From Acetobacteraceae bacterium UBA6159 (lineage in GTDB: Bacteria > Pseudomonadota > Alphaproteobacteria > Acetobacterales > Acetobacteraceae): a stretch of 24,154 bases of DNA. The stretch covers positions 1 to 24,154 of the forward strand of contig DIUL01000189.1 of NCBI GenBank assembly GCA_002422345.1, written 5' to 3'. The notes below the pieces were generated by a model. That model made no database searches. It worked only from the letters and a program-made list of their open reading frames with translations, and was not told the DNA's origin. The position numbers and the translations under genes are program-made. Below are positions 1-8,350 of the stretch, piece after piece; position 1 is the stretch's first letter; every line of letters starts with the position of its first letter.

Positions 1-800
1 CGGTTCATGCCCTTGCACATGATGTAGGACAGGATCGCGCCCGACGCGCCCACCAGCGACCCGGTGATGATCAGCGCCAGATTCTGGATGGTGAAGCCGA
101 TGCCCGCCGCGGCCCAACCGGAGTAGCTGTTCAGCATCGACACGACGACGGGCATGTCCGCCCCGCCGATCGGGATGATGATCAGGAACCCGAGCGTCAG
201 CGCCAGAACCGCGATCATCCAGAACAGAACCGTGTTCCCGCCGGTCAGCACGAAGCCCACGATCAGCAGGGCCAAAAGAATCCCCAGGCCCAGGTTCAGC
301 TGATGCTGATACGGAAACAGGATCGGCGAACCCTTCATCAGGGCCTGCAACTTCGCGAACGCGATCAGCGAGCCTGAGAAGGTGATGGCGCCGATCGCGA
401 GGCCCAGCGACATCTCCACCAGGCTTTGCGTGTGGATATGGCCGGGCGTGCCGATGCCAAACGCCTCGGGTGCCTGCTGCGCCCCCGCGGCCACGAACAC
501 CGCGGCCAGGCCAACCAGGGAGTGGAACGCGGCCACAAGCTGCGGCAAAGCGGTCATCTGGATCCGCAGCGCCACCATGGTGCCGATCGCCCCGCCGATG
601 GCGATGCCCAGGACCATGAGGCCGTAGCCCCAGCCCGACATGCCATGGTGCAGCAGCGTCGCGCCCACGGCGACGCCCATGCCGATCATGCCGTAGCGGT
701 TGCCCTCCCGCGACGTAACCGGGCTGGAAAGGCCGCGCAGCGCCAGGACGAACAGCACGGCGGCGACGAGATAGGCGAGCGAGGTCAGGCTGGCGGACAT
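1..800 (-). CDS. pntB: NAD(P) transhydrogenase subunit beta PntB (3'-truncated by window edge)
   Basis: Membrane and NADP(H)-binding subunit of the proton-translocating transhydrogenase, which uses the proton gradient to drive NADPH formation from NADH. Reading down from the ATG at 800 gives 266 codons with no stop before the window edge. The protein begins MSASLTSLAYLVAAVLFVLA and is almost entirely hydrophobic, with about eight or nine membrane segments. It contains family-typical stretches such as AFHSLVGLAAV, GSLIAFAKLQ and IPIGGADMPVVVSMLNSYSG. The C-terminal NADP-binding domain III lies outside the window. It is the last gene of the pntAA-pntAB-pntB operon, with 10 nt separating its start from the pntAB stop. 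Identity is secure from motif content and gene order. Confidence 0.95.
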   Translation of the reverse strand, partial: MSASLTSLAYLVAAVLFVLALRGLSSPVTSREGNRYGMIGMGVAVGATLLHHGMSGWGYGLMVLGIAIGGAIGTMVALRIQMTALPQLVAAFHSLVGLAAVFVAAGAQQAPEAFGIGTPGHIHTQSLVEMSLGLAIGAITFSGSLIAFAKLQALMKGSPILFPYQHQLNLGLGILLALLIVGFVLTGGNTVLFWMIAVLALTLGFLIIIPIGGADMPVVVSMLNSYSGWAAAGIGFTIQNLALIITGSLVGASGAILSYIMCKGMN

Positions 801-810
801 CGTCTGGCCC

Positions 811-1203
811 CTATTGCTTCTTCTTGAACATCGACAGCATCCGTTGCGTCACAACGAAGCCGCCGAAGATGTTCACCGAGGCCAGGACGACCCCGATGAA
901 CCCGAACGCCATGGCCCAGCCCGAATCAGCCAGGCCGGCCGACAGCATGGCGCCGACGATGATGACCGAGGAAATCGCGTTGGTGACCGCCATCAGCGGC
1001 GAATGCAGCGCCGGGGTCACGTTCCACACGACGTAGTAGCCGACGAAGCAGGCCATCAGGAAGATCGCCAGCAGGAAGATGAACGGCTCCACCACCGGGC
1101 CATAGGAAACGGCGGTCTGGGCCACGGCCTTGGCATGTTCGGCCAGGGTTCCGGCCTGCTGCGCGAGGCGGGCCGCCTCTTCCGCCAACTGGGCTGGGTT
1201 CAT
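811..1203 (-). CDS. pntAB: NAD(P) transhydrogenase subunit alpha 2 PntAB
   Basis: Small membrane subunit (130 aa) of the three-polypeptide transhydrogenase, as in Rhodospirillum rubrum; in E. coli the same segment is fused to the C-terminus of PntA. An N-terminal polar or amphipathic stretch of about 38 residues is followed by three predicted membrane helices near residues 40-61, 69-90 and 94-117. It ends in a basic tail, FKKKQ. The family-typical stretches VVWNVTPALHSPLMAVTNAIS and SVNIFGGFVVTQRML are visible. The gene sits 19 nt downstream of pntAA and 10 nt upstream of pntB. The ATG at 1203 gives the usual length for this subunit, and no better start is seen. Confidence 0.95.
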   Translation of the reverse strand: MNPAQLAEEAARLAQQAGTLAEHAKAVAQTAVSYGPVVEPFIFLLAIFLMACFVGYYVVWNVTPALHSPLMAVTNAISSVIIVGAMLSAGLADSGWAMAFGFIGVVLASVNIFGGFVVTQRMLSMFKKKQ

Positions 1204-1222
1204 CGCTATGGTTCTCCGGCGC

Positions 1223-2362
1223 TCAAGCGGCCTGTTTGGGCAGGAAGTTCGGGTGCACGACGGCCCCGCCGCGGGTCAGCATCACGCCCTTGACGATGTC
1301 GTCATCGGCCGGCAGCGCGGGGGCCTTCGCCTCCTTGTCCCAGAACGTGGTCAGGAAGGTCAGCAGGTTGCGGGAATAGAGGTTGGACGAGGCCACCGGG
1401 ATCCGCGCCGGCCAGTTGCGGTGGCCCAGGATGGTGACGCCGTTCGGGGTGACGATGACCTCGCCCGGCACGGTCGCGGCGCAGTTGCCGCCGGCGTCCG
1501 CCGCGAGGTCGATGATCACGCTGCCCGGCCGCATGCTGTCGACCATCGGCTGGGTCACGATCACCGGCGCCTGCCGGCCCATCACCAAAGCAGTGCAGAT
1601 CACGATGTCGTTCTTCGCCACCGTCGTGGCCATCAGGTCCGCCTGCTTCTGGCGGAACGCATCGCTCATTTCGCGGGCATAGGCGCCTGTCTGGGCGGCG
1701 GTTTCGGCATCCTCCACCCCCACGAAGGTGGCGCCGAGGGAGCGGATTTCCTCCTTCGCCGCCGGTCGCACATCGGTGGCAGAAACGATCGCGCCCAGCC
1801 GGCGGGCGGTGGCGATGGCCTGCAACCCGGCGACACCGGCGCCGATCACGAAGACGCGGGCGGGCGGGACGGTGCCGGCCGCGGTCATCATCATCGGAAA
1901 GCCGCGCTGGAAGGAGGTCGCGGATTCAACGACGGCGCGATAGCCGGCGAGGTTCGCCTGGCTCGACAGCACGTCCATCGACTGTGCGCGGGTAATACGC
2001 GGCAACAACTCCATCGCCGCCGCATCAATCCCCGCCGCCGCCAGGCTCGGCACCAACTCCGGATCCCCGAAGGCGCCGGCGGTGCAGACCAGCAGGGCGC
2101 CGCGCGGGATCAGGGCACGTTCGTCTGGCAAGGGGGCCTGCACGGCGAAGACAATGCCGGCGCCGGCCAGCGTGGCGGCCGGATCGGCGGTGACCTCGGC
2201 CCCGGCGGCGGTGAACTCGTGGTCGGGGATCGAGGCCCCCGCGCCCGCGCCGGTTTCGACCGCGACCGTCAGACCCAGGCCGATCAGGCGCTTCACGGTC
2301 TCAGGCGTCGCCGCGACGCGTGCCTCGGCAGCACGCCGCTCTTTCAGCACCGCAAGGCGCAT
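1223..2362 (-). CDS. pntAA: NAD(P) transhydrogenase subunit alpha 1 PntAA
   Basis: Soluble NAD(H)-binding domain I subunit (379 aa) of the proton-translocating transhydrogenase. The start MRLAVLKERR...RVAATPETVKRL is the typical N-terminus of the alanine dehydrogenase/PNT N-terminal domain. The conserved RAQSMDVLSSQANLAGYRAV segment lies near residues 125-144, and a Rossmann GAGVAG motif sits at 174-179, ending its strand at SATDVRP. It is the first gene of the pnt operon. The 191 nt upstream (2363-2553) separate it from the aldo/keto reductase and are where its promoter should lie, although no convincing -35/-10 pair was found there. A G-rich purine stretch about 10 nt before the ATG could serve as ribosome binding site. 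Confidence 0.95.
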   Translation of the reverse strand: MRLAVLKERRAAEARVAATPETVKRLIGLGLTVAVETGAGAGASIPDHEFTAAGAEVTADPAATLAGAGIVFAVQAPLPDERALIPRGALLVCTAGAFGDPELVPSLAAAGIDAAAMELLPRITRAQSMDVLSSQANLAGYRAVVESATSFQRGFPMMMTAAGTVPPARVFVIGAGVAGLQAIATARRLGAIVSATDVRPAAKEEIRSLGATFVGVEDAETAAQTGAYAREMSDAFRQKQADLMATTVAKNDIVICTALVMGRQAPVIVTQPMVDSMRPGSVIIDLAADAGGNCAATVPGEVIVTPNGVTILGHRNWPARIPVASSNLYSRNLLTFLTTFWDKEAKAPALPADDDIVKGVMLTRGGAVVHPNFLPKQAA

Positions 2363-2553
2363 CCGTCATGATCCCCCGTTCTTCGGCCGAGAAAGCCCAT
2401 GCGCGTCCGAGCGTCCAGGATCGGGGACGACATTCTCTCTCGGTGTGTTTTCAATGCACCCGGCGTGCCATCGGCGCAAGTGCCGCGACGGGCGGCATTT
2501 CCCGGAATGAAAACAAACGGCAATGAAATGGCACCGGGTGACACCGACCGCGA

Positions 2554-3567
2554 TCAGGCCGGCGTCGGCGCCCCCGGATGCAGCAGCCCCGCCGTCTTCA
2601 GGTCCGACCACAGGCCGGCCGGGATCGGCATGGTGAACAGCGGCAGATTCTCCTCGAACTCGGCCGCCGTCCGCGGCCCCGGGATGATCGCGCAGACCGC
2701 CGGATGGGCCAGCGGGAATTGCAGCGCGGCGGCCGGCAGCGGCACCTTGTGGGCGTCGCAGACGGCCTGGATGCGGCGCACGCGGTCGCCCACCTCGGCC
2801 GGCGCGGTGGCATAGTTCCAGGTGTCGCGGCCGGCCAGGATGCCCGAGTTCAGCGGCCCGCCGACGACGATCGAGGTCCCGCGCGCAAGGCACATCGGCA
2901 GCAGGTCGTCGAGCGGTCCCTGTTCCAGCAGCGTGTAACGGCCGGCCAGCAGGAAGACGTCCCAGTCCCCGAAGTCCATCACGTCGATCAGGACTTCCTT
3001 TTCGTTCACGCCGAGGCCGACGGCGCTGACGACGCCGGTCCGGCGCAGTTCCTCCATCGCCTTGTAGCCGCTGTCCCGCAGGACCTTCATGTGGGCGGCG
3101 TTGACCTCCGCCCCGTGCTGGTAGACGCCGATGTCGTGGACATACAGGATGTCGATCCGGGCCAGGCCCAGGCGCTGATAGCTGTCCTCCACCGATCGCA
3201 TGATGGCGTCGTAGGAGTAGTCGTAGATCGGGTCGAAGGGCAGCGGCGACAGCCGCCCGTCGGGGGAGGGGCCGGTGCGGCTGGTCGGGCGCAGCAGGCG
3301 GCCGACCTTGGTCGACAGCACCCATTCGTCGCGCGGGTATTCGCGCATCGCGTCGCCCACCCGCCGTTCCGCCGCGCCAACGCCATAGAACGGCGCGGTG
3401 TCGACATAGCGCAGCCCCGCCTTCCAGGCGGCGGCGACCATGGCCTCCCCCTCGGCCCGTGTGACTGGGACGCGGCTGCCGCCCATGGTGGCGGTGCCGA
3501 GGCCCACGGTGGTGACTTCCAGGCCGGTGCGGCCGACCTTGCGCTTTTGCCAGTTGGAGGGGGACAT
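2554..3567 (-). CDS. Aldo/keto reductase family oxidoreductase
   Basis: NADP(H)-type oxidoreductase of the aldo/keto reductase superfamily, 337 aa, a single-domain TIM barrel. The catalytic tetrad is visible: Asp56 and Tyr61 in VDTAPFYGVGAAE, Lys87 in LSTKVGR and His144 in LYVHDIG. Similarity of layout (DTAPFYG.G.AE, LSTKVGRLL, DYSYD, R.LGL..ID) points to the subgroup containing D-threo-aldose 1-dehydrogenase, L-fucose dehydrogenase and pyridoxal 4-dehydrogenase. The actual substrate cannot be read from sequence. The reading frame is open upstream to 3768, but the ATG at 3567 is chosen: a GAGG lies 9 nt before it and the homologous N-terminus (KRKVGRTGLEV) begins there. It follows the SPOR gene by only 11 nt, so it is likely co-transcribed with it. 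Confidence 0.9.
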   Translation of the reverse strand: MSPSNWQKRKVGRTGLEVTTVGLGTATMGGSRVPVTRAEGEAMVAAAWKAGLRYVDTAPFYGVGAAERRVGDAMREYPRDEWVLSTKVGRLLRPTSRTGPSPDGRLSPLPFDPIYDYSYDAIMRSVEDSYQRLGLARIDILYVHDIGVYQHGAEVNAAHMKVLRDSGYKAMEELRRTGVVSAVGLGVNEKEVLIDVMDFGDWDVFLLAGRYTLLEQGPLDDLLPMCLARGTSIVVGGPLNSGILAGRDTWNYATAPAEVGDRVRRIQAVCDAHKVPLPAAALQFPLAHPAVCAIIPGPRTAAEFEENLPLFTMPIPAGLWSDLKTAGLLHPGAPTPA

Positions 3568-3578
3568 GGCGGGTTTCC

Positions 3579-4493
3579 TCAGAATTCGGCGACCGCGCAG
3601 GCGGCGCCCTTGGCGCGGACACGTTCGCAGAAACCGCGCGCCTCGGCGACATCCGAGAAGCCGGCGGTGCGGACGCGCCAGAACGTCTTGCCGTCCCGCT
3701 CGGTCTTCGGGAACACGGCCTGTCGGCCGCCCAGCAGGTCCGGCAGGCGGCGTTGCAGGGCCACCCATTCGGCCTGCGCGGCACCCTGGGACCGCACGGC
3801 GGCCAACTGCACGGAAATCCGCCCGCCCTGCGCGCGGGCCGGTGTCTCGGCGGCGGGCTTGGGCGGTTCCACGCGCTGCGCCGTGGGGGCGGGCTTCGGG
3901 GTGGCGGCGGTCTGGTTGGTCGCGGCGCCCTGGGTGTTGACGCCCTGAGTGTTGACCCCCTGGGAGTTGGCGGTCTGGGGCGCGGGCGGAGCGGTCCGTG
4001 CCACGAGTTTCGCGGCGGTCGTCGAGGTGGGGGGGGCCTGTGTGGCCGGGGCGGTTGTCGCCGGAGCGTTGGCCGTTGGGGCGGCGGTCCGCGCGGCGGC
4101 CAGCAGGTCGGGGCGCGGGCTCTCGGGCGTGTGGGTTTCGGGCGGCGGCGCGCGCAGGGCGGCGGGGTTGGGGGCCTCGGCCCCCGGGGCGAGGCGGGCG
4201 CCATCCCGCGTGTCGCCGTCGGAATAGATTTCGTTGTTCACGCCCGCGATCTGCAGGCCGCCCGGGTTTTCCGGCTTCACCCGGATCGGCCGCAGGTCGG
4301 CCTGGATCACCGGGACCTCACCGGTCGAGCGGCCGATCAGCGTGACCGTGCCGCCGATGACGATCACCGCGCCGAGGATTCCTCCCGCGATGACCATCCG
4401 GCGCTTGGTGTCTGGTGACAGGCCGCGCGCGCGGTTGGGCGGGCGGTAGGCGGCGGGACTTGGTATGGACAGATCGTCCGACACGGCGCGCAT
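3579..4493 (-). CDS. SPOR-domain membrane protein
   Basis: Probable inner-membrane protein with a periplasmic peptidoglycan-binding SPOR domain (304 aa). A short cytoplasmic N-terminus is followed by one membrane helix at about residues 33-53, then a long Pro/Ala/Thr-rich linker (about 60-220) and a C-terminal SPOR domain (about 225-304). The SPOR core shows ISVQLAAVRSQGAAQAEWVAL, FWRVRTAGFSDVAEARGFC and the terminal CAVAEF. SPOR domains bind denuded glycans at division septa, so a role in envelope or division biology is inferred. It lies 42 nt downstream of argS, a pairing common in alphaproteobacteria. The linker contains a short tandem repeat, described separately. The linker is low-complexity and will evolve quickly. 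Confidence 0.85.
   Translation of the reverse strand: MRAVSDDLSIPSPAAYRPPNRARGLSPDTKRRMVIAGGILGAVIVIGGTVTLIGRSTGEVPVIQADLRPIRVKPENPGGLQIAGVNNEIYSDGDTRDGARLAPGAEAPNPAALRAPPPETHTPESPRPDLLAAARTAAPTANAPATTAPATQAPPTSTTAAKLVARTAPPAPQTANSQGVNTQGVNTQGAATNQTAATPKPAPTAQRVEPPKPAAETPARAQGGRISVQLAAVRSQGAAQAEWVALQRRLPDLLGGRQAVFPKTERDGKTFWRVRTAGFSDVAEARGFCERVRAKGAACAVAEF
3928..3972 (-). repeat. Three 15-nt in-frame tandem repeats in the SPOR-protein linker
   Basis: Three consecutive 15-nt units, read on the plus strand as CCCTGGGTGTTGACG, CCCTGAGTGTTGACC and CCCTGGGAGTTGGCG. They encode pentapeptides of the form NTQGV/NSQGV in the linker of the SPOR protein. The repeat keeps the reading frame, so copy-number change would lengthen or shorten the linker without breaking the gene. 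Confidence 0.7.
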
Positions 4494-4535
4494 CCTTGAC
4501 CTGGCCGACCGCCAGCCGGACGCGGGCCGGCGGGA

Positions 4536-6323
4536 TCAGCGCATTTCCTCGACGGGCGTGACGCCCATCACCCCAAGGCCGGACCGAATCACGATCGCGG
4601 TCGCCGCCACCAGGGCCAGCCGAGCCTGTGTTTCGGCTGGTTGGTCGGGTTGCAGAAACCGGAGGGTCGCGTTGTCCCTGCCTCGGTTCCACAGCATATG
4701 AAAGTCGGCCGCCAAGTCATAGAGGAAAAACGCAATTCGATGCGGTTCTCGGGCCAAAGCGGCGGCTTCCACGGTGCGCGGCCAGGTCGCGAGGCGGCGG
4801 ATCAGGGTCAGGTCCGACTCGTCGTCAAGGCTGTCAAGCGGTGCGGTGGCCAGGACCGCCGGTTCGATCGCCGCGGCGCCGAACATCTCGACCGCTGAAC
4901 GTAGGACCGAGCGGCAGCGGGCATGGGCGTACTGGACGTAGAAAGCGGGGTTGTCGCGGGTCTGGGCGATCGCCTGGTCGAGGTCGAACTCCATCTGCGC
5001 GTCGGCCTTGCGGGTCAGCATGGTGAAGCGGACGGCGTCGCGGCCGACTTCCTCCAGCAGGTCGCGCAGGGTCACGTAGGTGCCGGCGCGCTTGGACATC
5101 CGCACCGGTTCGCCGCCGCGCATGATGTGGACGATCTGGCACAGCACAGCCTCGAACTTCGTCCCGCCGCCGGACAGCGCCTGCACGGCGGCGCGCATGC
5201 GGGGGACGTAGCCGCCGTGATCGGCGCCGAGGACGTCGATCAGCATGTCGAAGCCGCGGTCGAGCTTGTTGGCGTGGTAGCCGATGTCGTTGGCAAAATA
5301 CGTGTTGGAGCCATCGGATTTCCGCAGCGGCCGGTCCACGTCGTCGCCGAACTGGGTGCTGCGGAACAGTGTCTGCGGGCGGGGTTCCCAGTCGTCCGGG
5401 GTCTTGCCCTTGGGCGGCTCCAGCACGCCTTCATAGATCAGCCCATCGGCCGCCAGCCGGTCGATCGTCGCATCGGCCGCGCCCGAGGCGACGAGCGCCC
5501 GTTCCGAGGAAAAAACGTCCTGCCGGACGCCCAGCAGCTCCAGGTCTTCCCGGATTTCCGCCATCATCAGGTCGATCGTCGCGTCGCGGACCAGGTCGAT
5601 CCAGTTCTCGGGCGCGGCGATGCCGAGGTCGGGCTGGGCCAGTGCCGAACCATGTTGCTTTGCCAAGGCGGCGCCGACGGGCACCAGGTAGTCGCCGCGA
5701 TATTGCAGGCCGCCGGGGACCTGGGCGGAGAATTCCTCCTCGGTCAGCGGCGTGCCGATGGCCTGGAGGTAGCGCCAGTAGGCGGCCCAGGCGAGGGCGG
5801 TGACCTGCGCGCCGGCGTCGTTGATGTAGTACTCCTTGGTGACCTGGAAGCCGGCCTTGGCCATCAGGTTGGCCAGCGCGTCACCAACGACGGCGCCGCG
5901 GCAATGGCCGATATGCATGGGGCCGGTCGGGTTGGCCGAGACGTATTCGACGTTCACCCGGCGGCCGTGGCCGGCGGTGCTGTCGCCGTAGGATTCTCCG
6001 TGCGTCAGGATCACCGGCAGCAAGGCGCGGAAGGCGGGCTTCTCGATACGGATATTGACGAAGCCGGGGCCGGCGATGGTGACCTCCTCGACCTCCGGCG
6101 CCTCGCCCAGGAATGCCACGAGCGCTGCGGCGATCTTCTGCGGTGGCTGGCGCAGGGCCTTGGCGCAGACCATCGCGGCGTTGGTCGCCATGTCGCCATG
6201 CGCGGGGTCGCGCGCGGGGGTGACCTCCACCCGGTCCGCGATCTCCGGCGGCAAGGACGGGTCGAGGCCTTTCAGGGCGGCCAGGACGGTGTCGCGCATG
6301 CGGGTGTAGATATCGTGGGTCAT
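4536..6323 (-). CDS. argS: Arginyl-tRNA synthetase
   Basis: Cytoplasmic class I aminoacyl-tRNA synthetase that charges tRNA-Arg, 595 aa, the usual length for the family. The N-terminal Add-1 domain includes DPAHGDMATNAAM. The HIGH signature lies at residues 137-140 in SANPTGPMHIGHCRGAVVGD. The KMSKS-equivalent MSKRAGTYVTL starts at 409. The C-terminal DALR anticodon-binding domain ends in the typical SGLGVMGVTPVEEMR. The frame is open further upstream, but the ATG at 6323 gives the expected N-terminus (MTHDIYTRMRDTVLAAL); no strong Shine-Dalgarno is present before it. It lies between the HD phosphohydrolase (89 nt upstream) and the SPOR gene (42 nt downstream). Confidence 0.97.
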   Translation of the reverse strand: MTHDIYTRMRDTVLAALKGLDPSLPPEIADRVEVTPARDPAHGDMATNAAMVCAKALRQPPQKIAAALVAFLGEAPEVEEVTIAGPGFVNIRIEKPAFRALLPVILTHGESYGDSTAGHGRRVNVEYVSANPTGPMHIGHCRGAVVGDALANLMAKAGFQVTKEYYINDAGAQVTALAWAAYWRYLQAIGTPLTEEEFSAQVPGGLQYRGDYLVPVGAALAKQHGSALAQPDLGIAAPENWIDLVRDATIDLMMAEIREDLELLGVRQDVFSSERALVASGAADATIDRLAADGLIYEGVLEPPKGKTPDDWEPRPQTLFRSTQFGDDVDRPLRKSDGSNTYFANDIGYHANKLDRGFDMLIDVLGADHGGYVPRMRAAVQALSGGGTKFEAVLCQIVHIMRGGEPVRMSKRAGTYVTLRDLLEEVGRDAVRFTMLTRKADAQMEFDLDQAIAQTRDNPAFYVQYAHARCRSVLRSAVEMFGAAAIEPAVLATAPLDSLDDESDLTLIRRLATWPRTVEAAALAREPHRIAFFLYDLAADFHMLWNRGRDNATLRFLQPDQPAETQARLALVAATAIVIRSGLGVMGVTPVEEMR

Positions 6324-6412
6324 GGGTATGGTCTCGGGAGTTTGCTGGCGGCCGGGATGTCGGGGCGCACGGATACGCCAAGTCGGGGCGTCTGGCGACC
6401 GAAGATGCGGCC

Positions 6413-7009
6413 TCAGGCGTTGGCCGACAGGCGGCGCATCACGCTCAGGAAGCGTTCGGCGGCCTGGTCGGCGGGCCAGGGCGCCCATGGCGGCACGTCG
6501 AACCAGGCGGCGAGGGGGTCGCTGTCTGTGATGCGGTCGCGGATGCCCAGGGTCGCGCGGACCTCGGTGGGCGTCCAGCCGGCGACGTGGACAGCCTCGG
6601 ACGCCGCCGCCACGCGATCGGCGCGCTTGTGGGATTTGTGGTCCGCGACCGTCCAGGCCGGGAGCCCGTGGCGGCTGGCGATGGCGGCGCGCAGGCGTTC
6701 CGCCAAAGCGGCGTAGCCCGGGCCGAGGAACGGCTTCAGGGGAGAGATCGGGTCGAAGCCCAGCAGCCCCTCATCGGCGTCGTGCAGCAGTTCCCGCAGG
6801 GCGACGGCGTCGGACAGGCCGGTGGGGCTGGCGTCGCGGCGCAGCGCCAGGACCAGCAAAGAGTGCTGGGCGACGGACAGCGGATGCGGCCAGACCGAGT
6901 GCCCGCCCCAGCGATAGGTGCGCGCGAGGCCGATCGCCAGATCCTCATCCGTCCAGTCGAAGGGGGTGGGGTTCAGCAGGTCCAGCCGCCGCCCCGAGGG
7001 CAGCCGCAC
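6413..7009 (-). CDS. HD-domain phosphohydrolase (YfbR-like)
   Basis: Probable metal-dependent nucleotide phosphohydrolase, 198 aa from the GTG at 7009. Visible HD-superfamily ligands are His37 and His49 (in GGHSVWPHPLSVAQHSLLV) and the His76-Asp77 pair in LRELLHDADEGLLGFD, as in YfbR/5'-nucleotidase-type HD proteins. The substrate is unknown; a deoxynucleoside monophosphate is only a guess from the fold. The start is uncertain. The frame continues upstream as DTARAWVRLPSGRR, which reads like coding sequence, and no AUG/GUG/UUG lies further upstream before the previous gene. A CTG at 7052-7054, with AAGG about 9 nt before it, would add 15 residues (213 aa). The gene lies between the CoA-transferase and argS. 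Confidence 0.82.
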   Translation of the reverse strand: MRLPSGRRLDLLNPTPFDWTDEDLAIGLARTYRWGGHSVWPHPLSVAQHSLLVLALRRDASPTGLSDAVALRELLHDADEGLLGFDPISPLKPFLGPGYAALAERLRAAIASRHGLPAWTVADHKSHKRADRVAAASEAVHVAGWTPTEVRATLGIRDRITDSDPLAAWFDVPPWAPWPADQAAERFLSVMRRLSANA

Positions 7010-7079
7010 CCAGGCGCGGGCGGTGTCGGGGTCGGGGCGTGCGTGCGTGGTCAGCGGCGGAACCTTCGAAGGAGGACGA

Positions 7080-8291
7080 TCAGGCGACGACGCCCTCGGC
7101 GATCAGGGCATCGATGCGGGCCTGATCATAGCCCAGGGTGTCGCGCAAAACCGTGACCGAATGCTGGCCCAATGTCGGCGCGGCAACCGGCGGGACCAAA
7201 GGCGTGCCGGCCATGCGGATGGGCAAAGCGATGTTGGGCACGGTGCCCAGGGTCGGGTGGGGGATGCGGCTCACCAACCCGCGTTCGGCGATATCGGGGC
7301 CGTCGAACGCCTCCTTCACCGTGTTGATCGCGCCCGCGGGCACCCCGGCCTTGCGCATCGGCTCCAGCCAGGCGGCGCGGGGGCGGGTGCGGAGGATGTC
7401 CTGCACCAGGGCCAGGATCCGGTCACGGTCGCGGATGCGGGACGCGGTGCTAGCATAGTCCGCCGCGAGGTCAGGCCGGTCCAGCACCTGTTCGGCGAGC
7501 CTCTGCCAGGTCCGGTCATTGGCGCAGGCGATGTAGATCGGGCCGTCGGCGGTCTGAAAGGCGGCGGTGGGGACGGTGTCGCGGCTGTCATTGCCGAAGC
7601 GCTGGGGTTCCTGGCCGCTGACCAGGTAGTTCATGGCGTGGAAGCCGGTCATGGTGACGGCCTGGTCGAACAGGGCGCATTCCAGATACTGGCCGCGGCC
7701 GGTGCGCTCGCGGGCGAACAGCGCGCCCAGCATGGCGTTGGACGCCATCATTGCCGTGCTCATGTCCATGATGGAAGGGCCGGCGCGCATGCCGACGCCG
7801 CCGGGTTCGCCGTTCAGGGACATGAAGCCGCTTTCGGCCTGGGTGATCGGGTCGAAGCCCAACCGGTCGGACAAGACGCCGGAGCGGCCATAGGCGGAGA
7901 CCGCGCAGTAGATCAGCCGGGGTTGGTCGGCCGAGAGCGTGTCGTAGTCCAGCCCGAAGCGGGCCATCACGCCGGCCGAGAAATTCTCCAGCAGGATGTC
8001 TGACCGCGCGACGATGTCGCGGGCGATGGCCTGTCCCTCCGGCTTGCGGAGGTCGAGCGCGATGCCCTTCTTGTTGCGGTTGGTCCAGAGGTAGGGCGCG
8101 CCCTCCCGGGACGGGCCTTCCTGCGGCTTCGCAATGGGGCCGAGGCGGCGGAAGTCATCGCCGCCGTCGATCTTCTCGATCTTGATGACCTCGGCGCCCA
8201 TGTCGGACAGGATCATGCTGGCCATGGGGCCGGCGATGAAATGGGAGAAGTCGGCGACCTTGATGCCGGCGAGGGCCGGGGGATTGGACAT
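7080..8291 (-). CDS. Family III CoA-transferase (CaiB/BaiF type)
   Basis: Enzyme of the CaiB/BaiF/Frc superfamily (403 aa), which moves CoA between carboxylic acids through an aspartyl-CoA intermediate. The N-terminal block LAGIKVADFSHFIAGPMASM and IKIEKIDGGDDFRRLGP are typical. The likely catalytic residue is Asp176 in GPSIMDMSTAMMA. Other family blocks are LLENFSAGVMARFGLDY and ERTGRGQYLECALFD. The ATG at 8291 has GGAGGA 8 nt upstream, which settles the start although the frame is open to 8450. It is not the oxalate enzyme itself, since a separate frc is present at 12778 with better matching residues. Its acceptor and donor are unknown. It is 59 nt downstream of the PAS sensor and about 25 nt before the extended start of the HD protein. 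Confidence 0.88.
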   Translation of the reverse strand: MSNPPALAGIKVADFSHFIAGPMASMILSDMGAEVIKIEKIDGGDDFRRLGPIAKPQEGPSREGAPYLWTNRNKKGIALDLRKPEGQAIARDIVARSDILLENFSAGVMARFGLDYDTLSADQPRLIYCAVSAYGRSGVLSDRLGFDPITQAESGFMSLNGEPGGVGMRAGPSIMDMSTAMMASNAMLGALFARERTGRGQYLECALFDQAVTMTGFHAMNYLVSGQEPQRFGNDSRDTVPTAAFQTADGPIYIACANDRTWQRLAEQVLDRPDLAADYASTASRIRDRDRILALVQDILRTRPRAAWLEPMRKAGVPAGAINTVKEAFDGPDIAERGLVSRIPHPTLGTVPNIALPIRMAGTPLVPPVAAPTLGQHSVTVLRDTLGYDQARIDALIAEGVVA

Positions 8292-8350
8292 TGCGGGGTT
8301 CCTCCGATCGAGGCCGTTATGCCGGCCCTTGGGTCGATGCGGGGGTTGTT

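Noticed and set aside
2366..4204. A 612-codon minus-strand frame across the aldo/keto reductase and SPOR genes
   Set aside because: Its Pro/Arg-rich translation is a shifted frame of two well-supported genes on the same strand.
4923..6716. A 597-codon plus-strand frame opposite argS
   Set aside because: Gly/Val/Asp/His-rich shadow of argS with no recognisable domain, while argS carries complete catalytic motifs.
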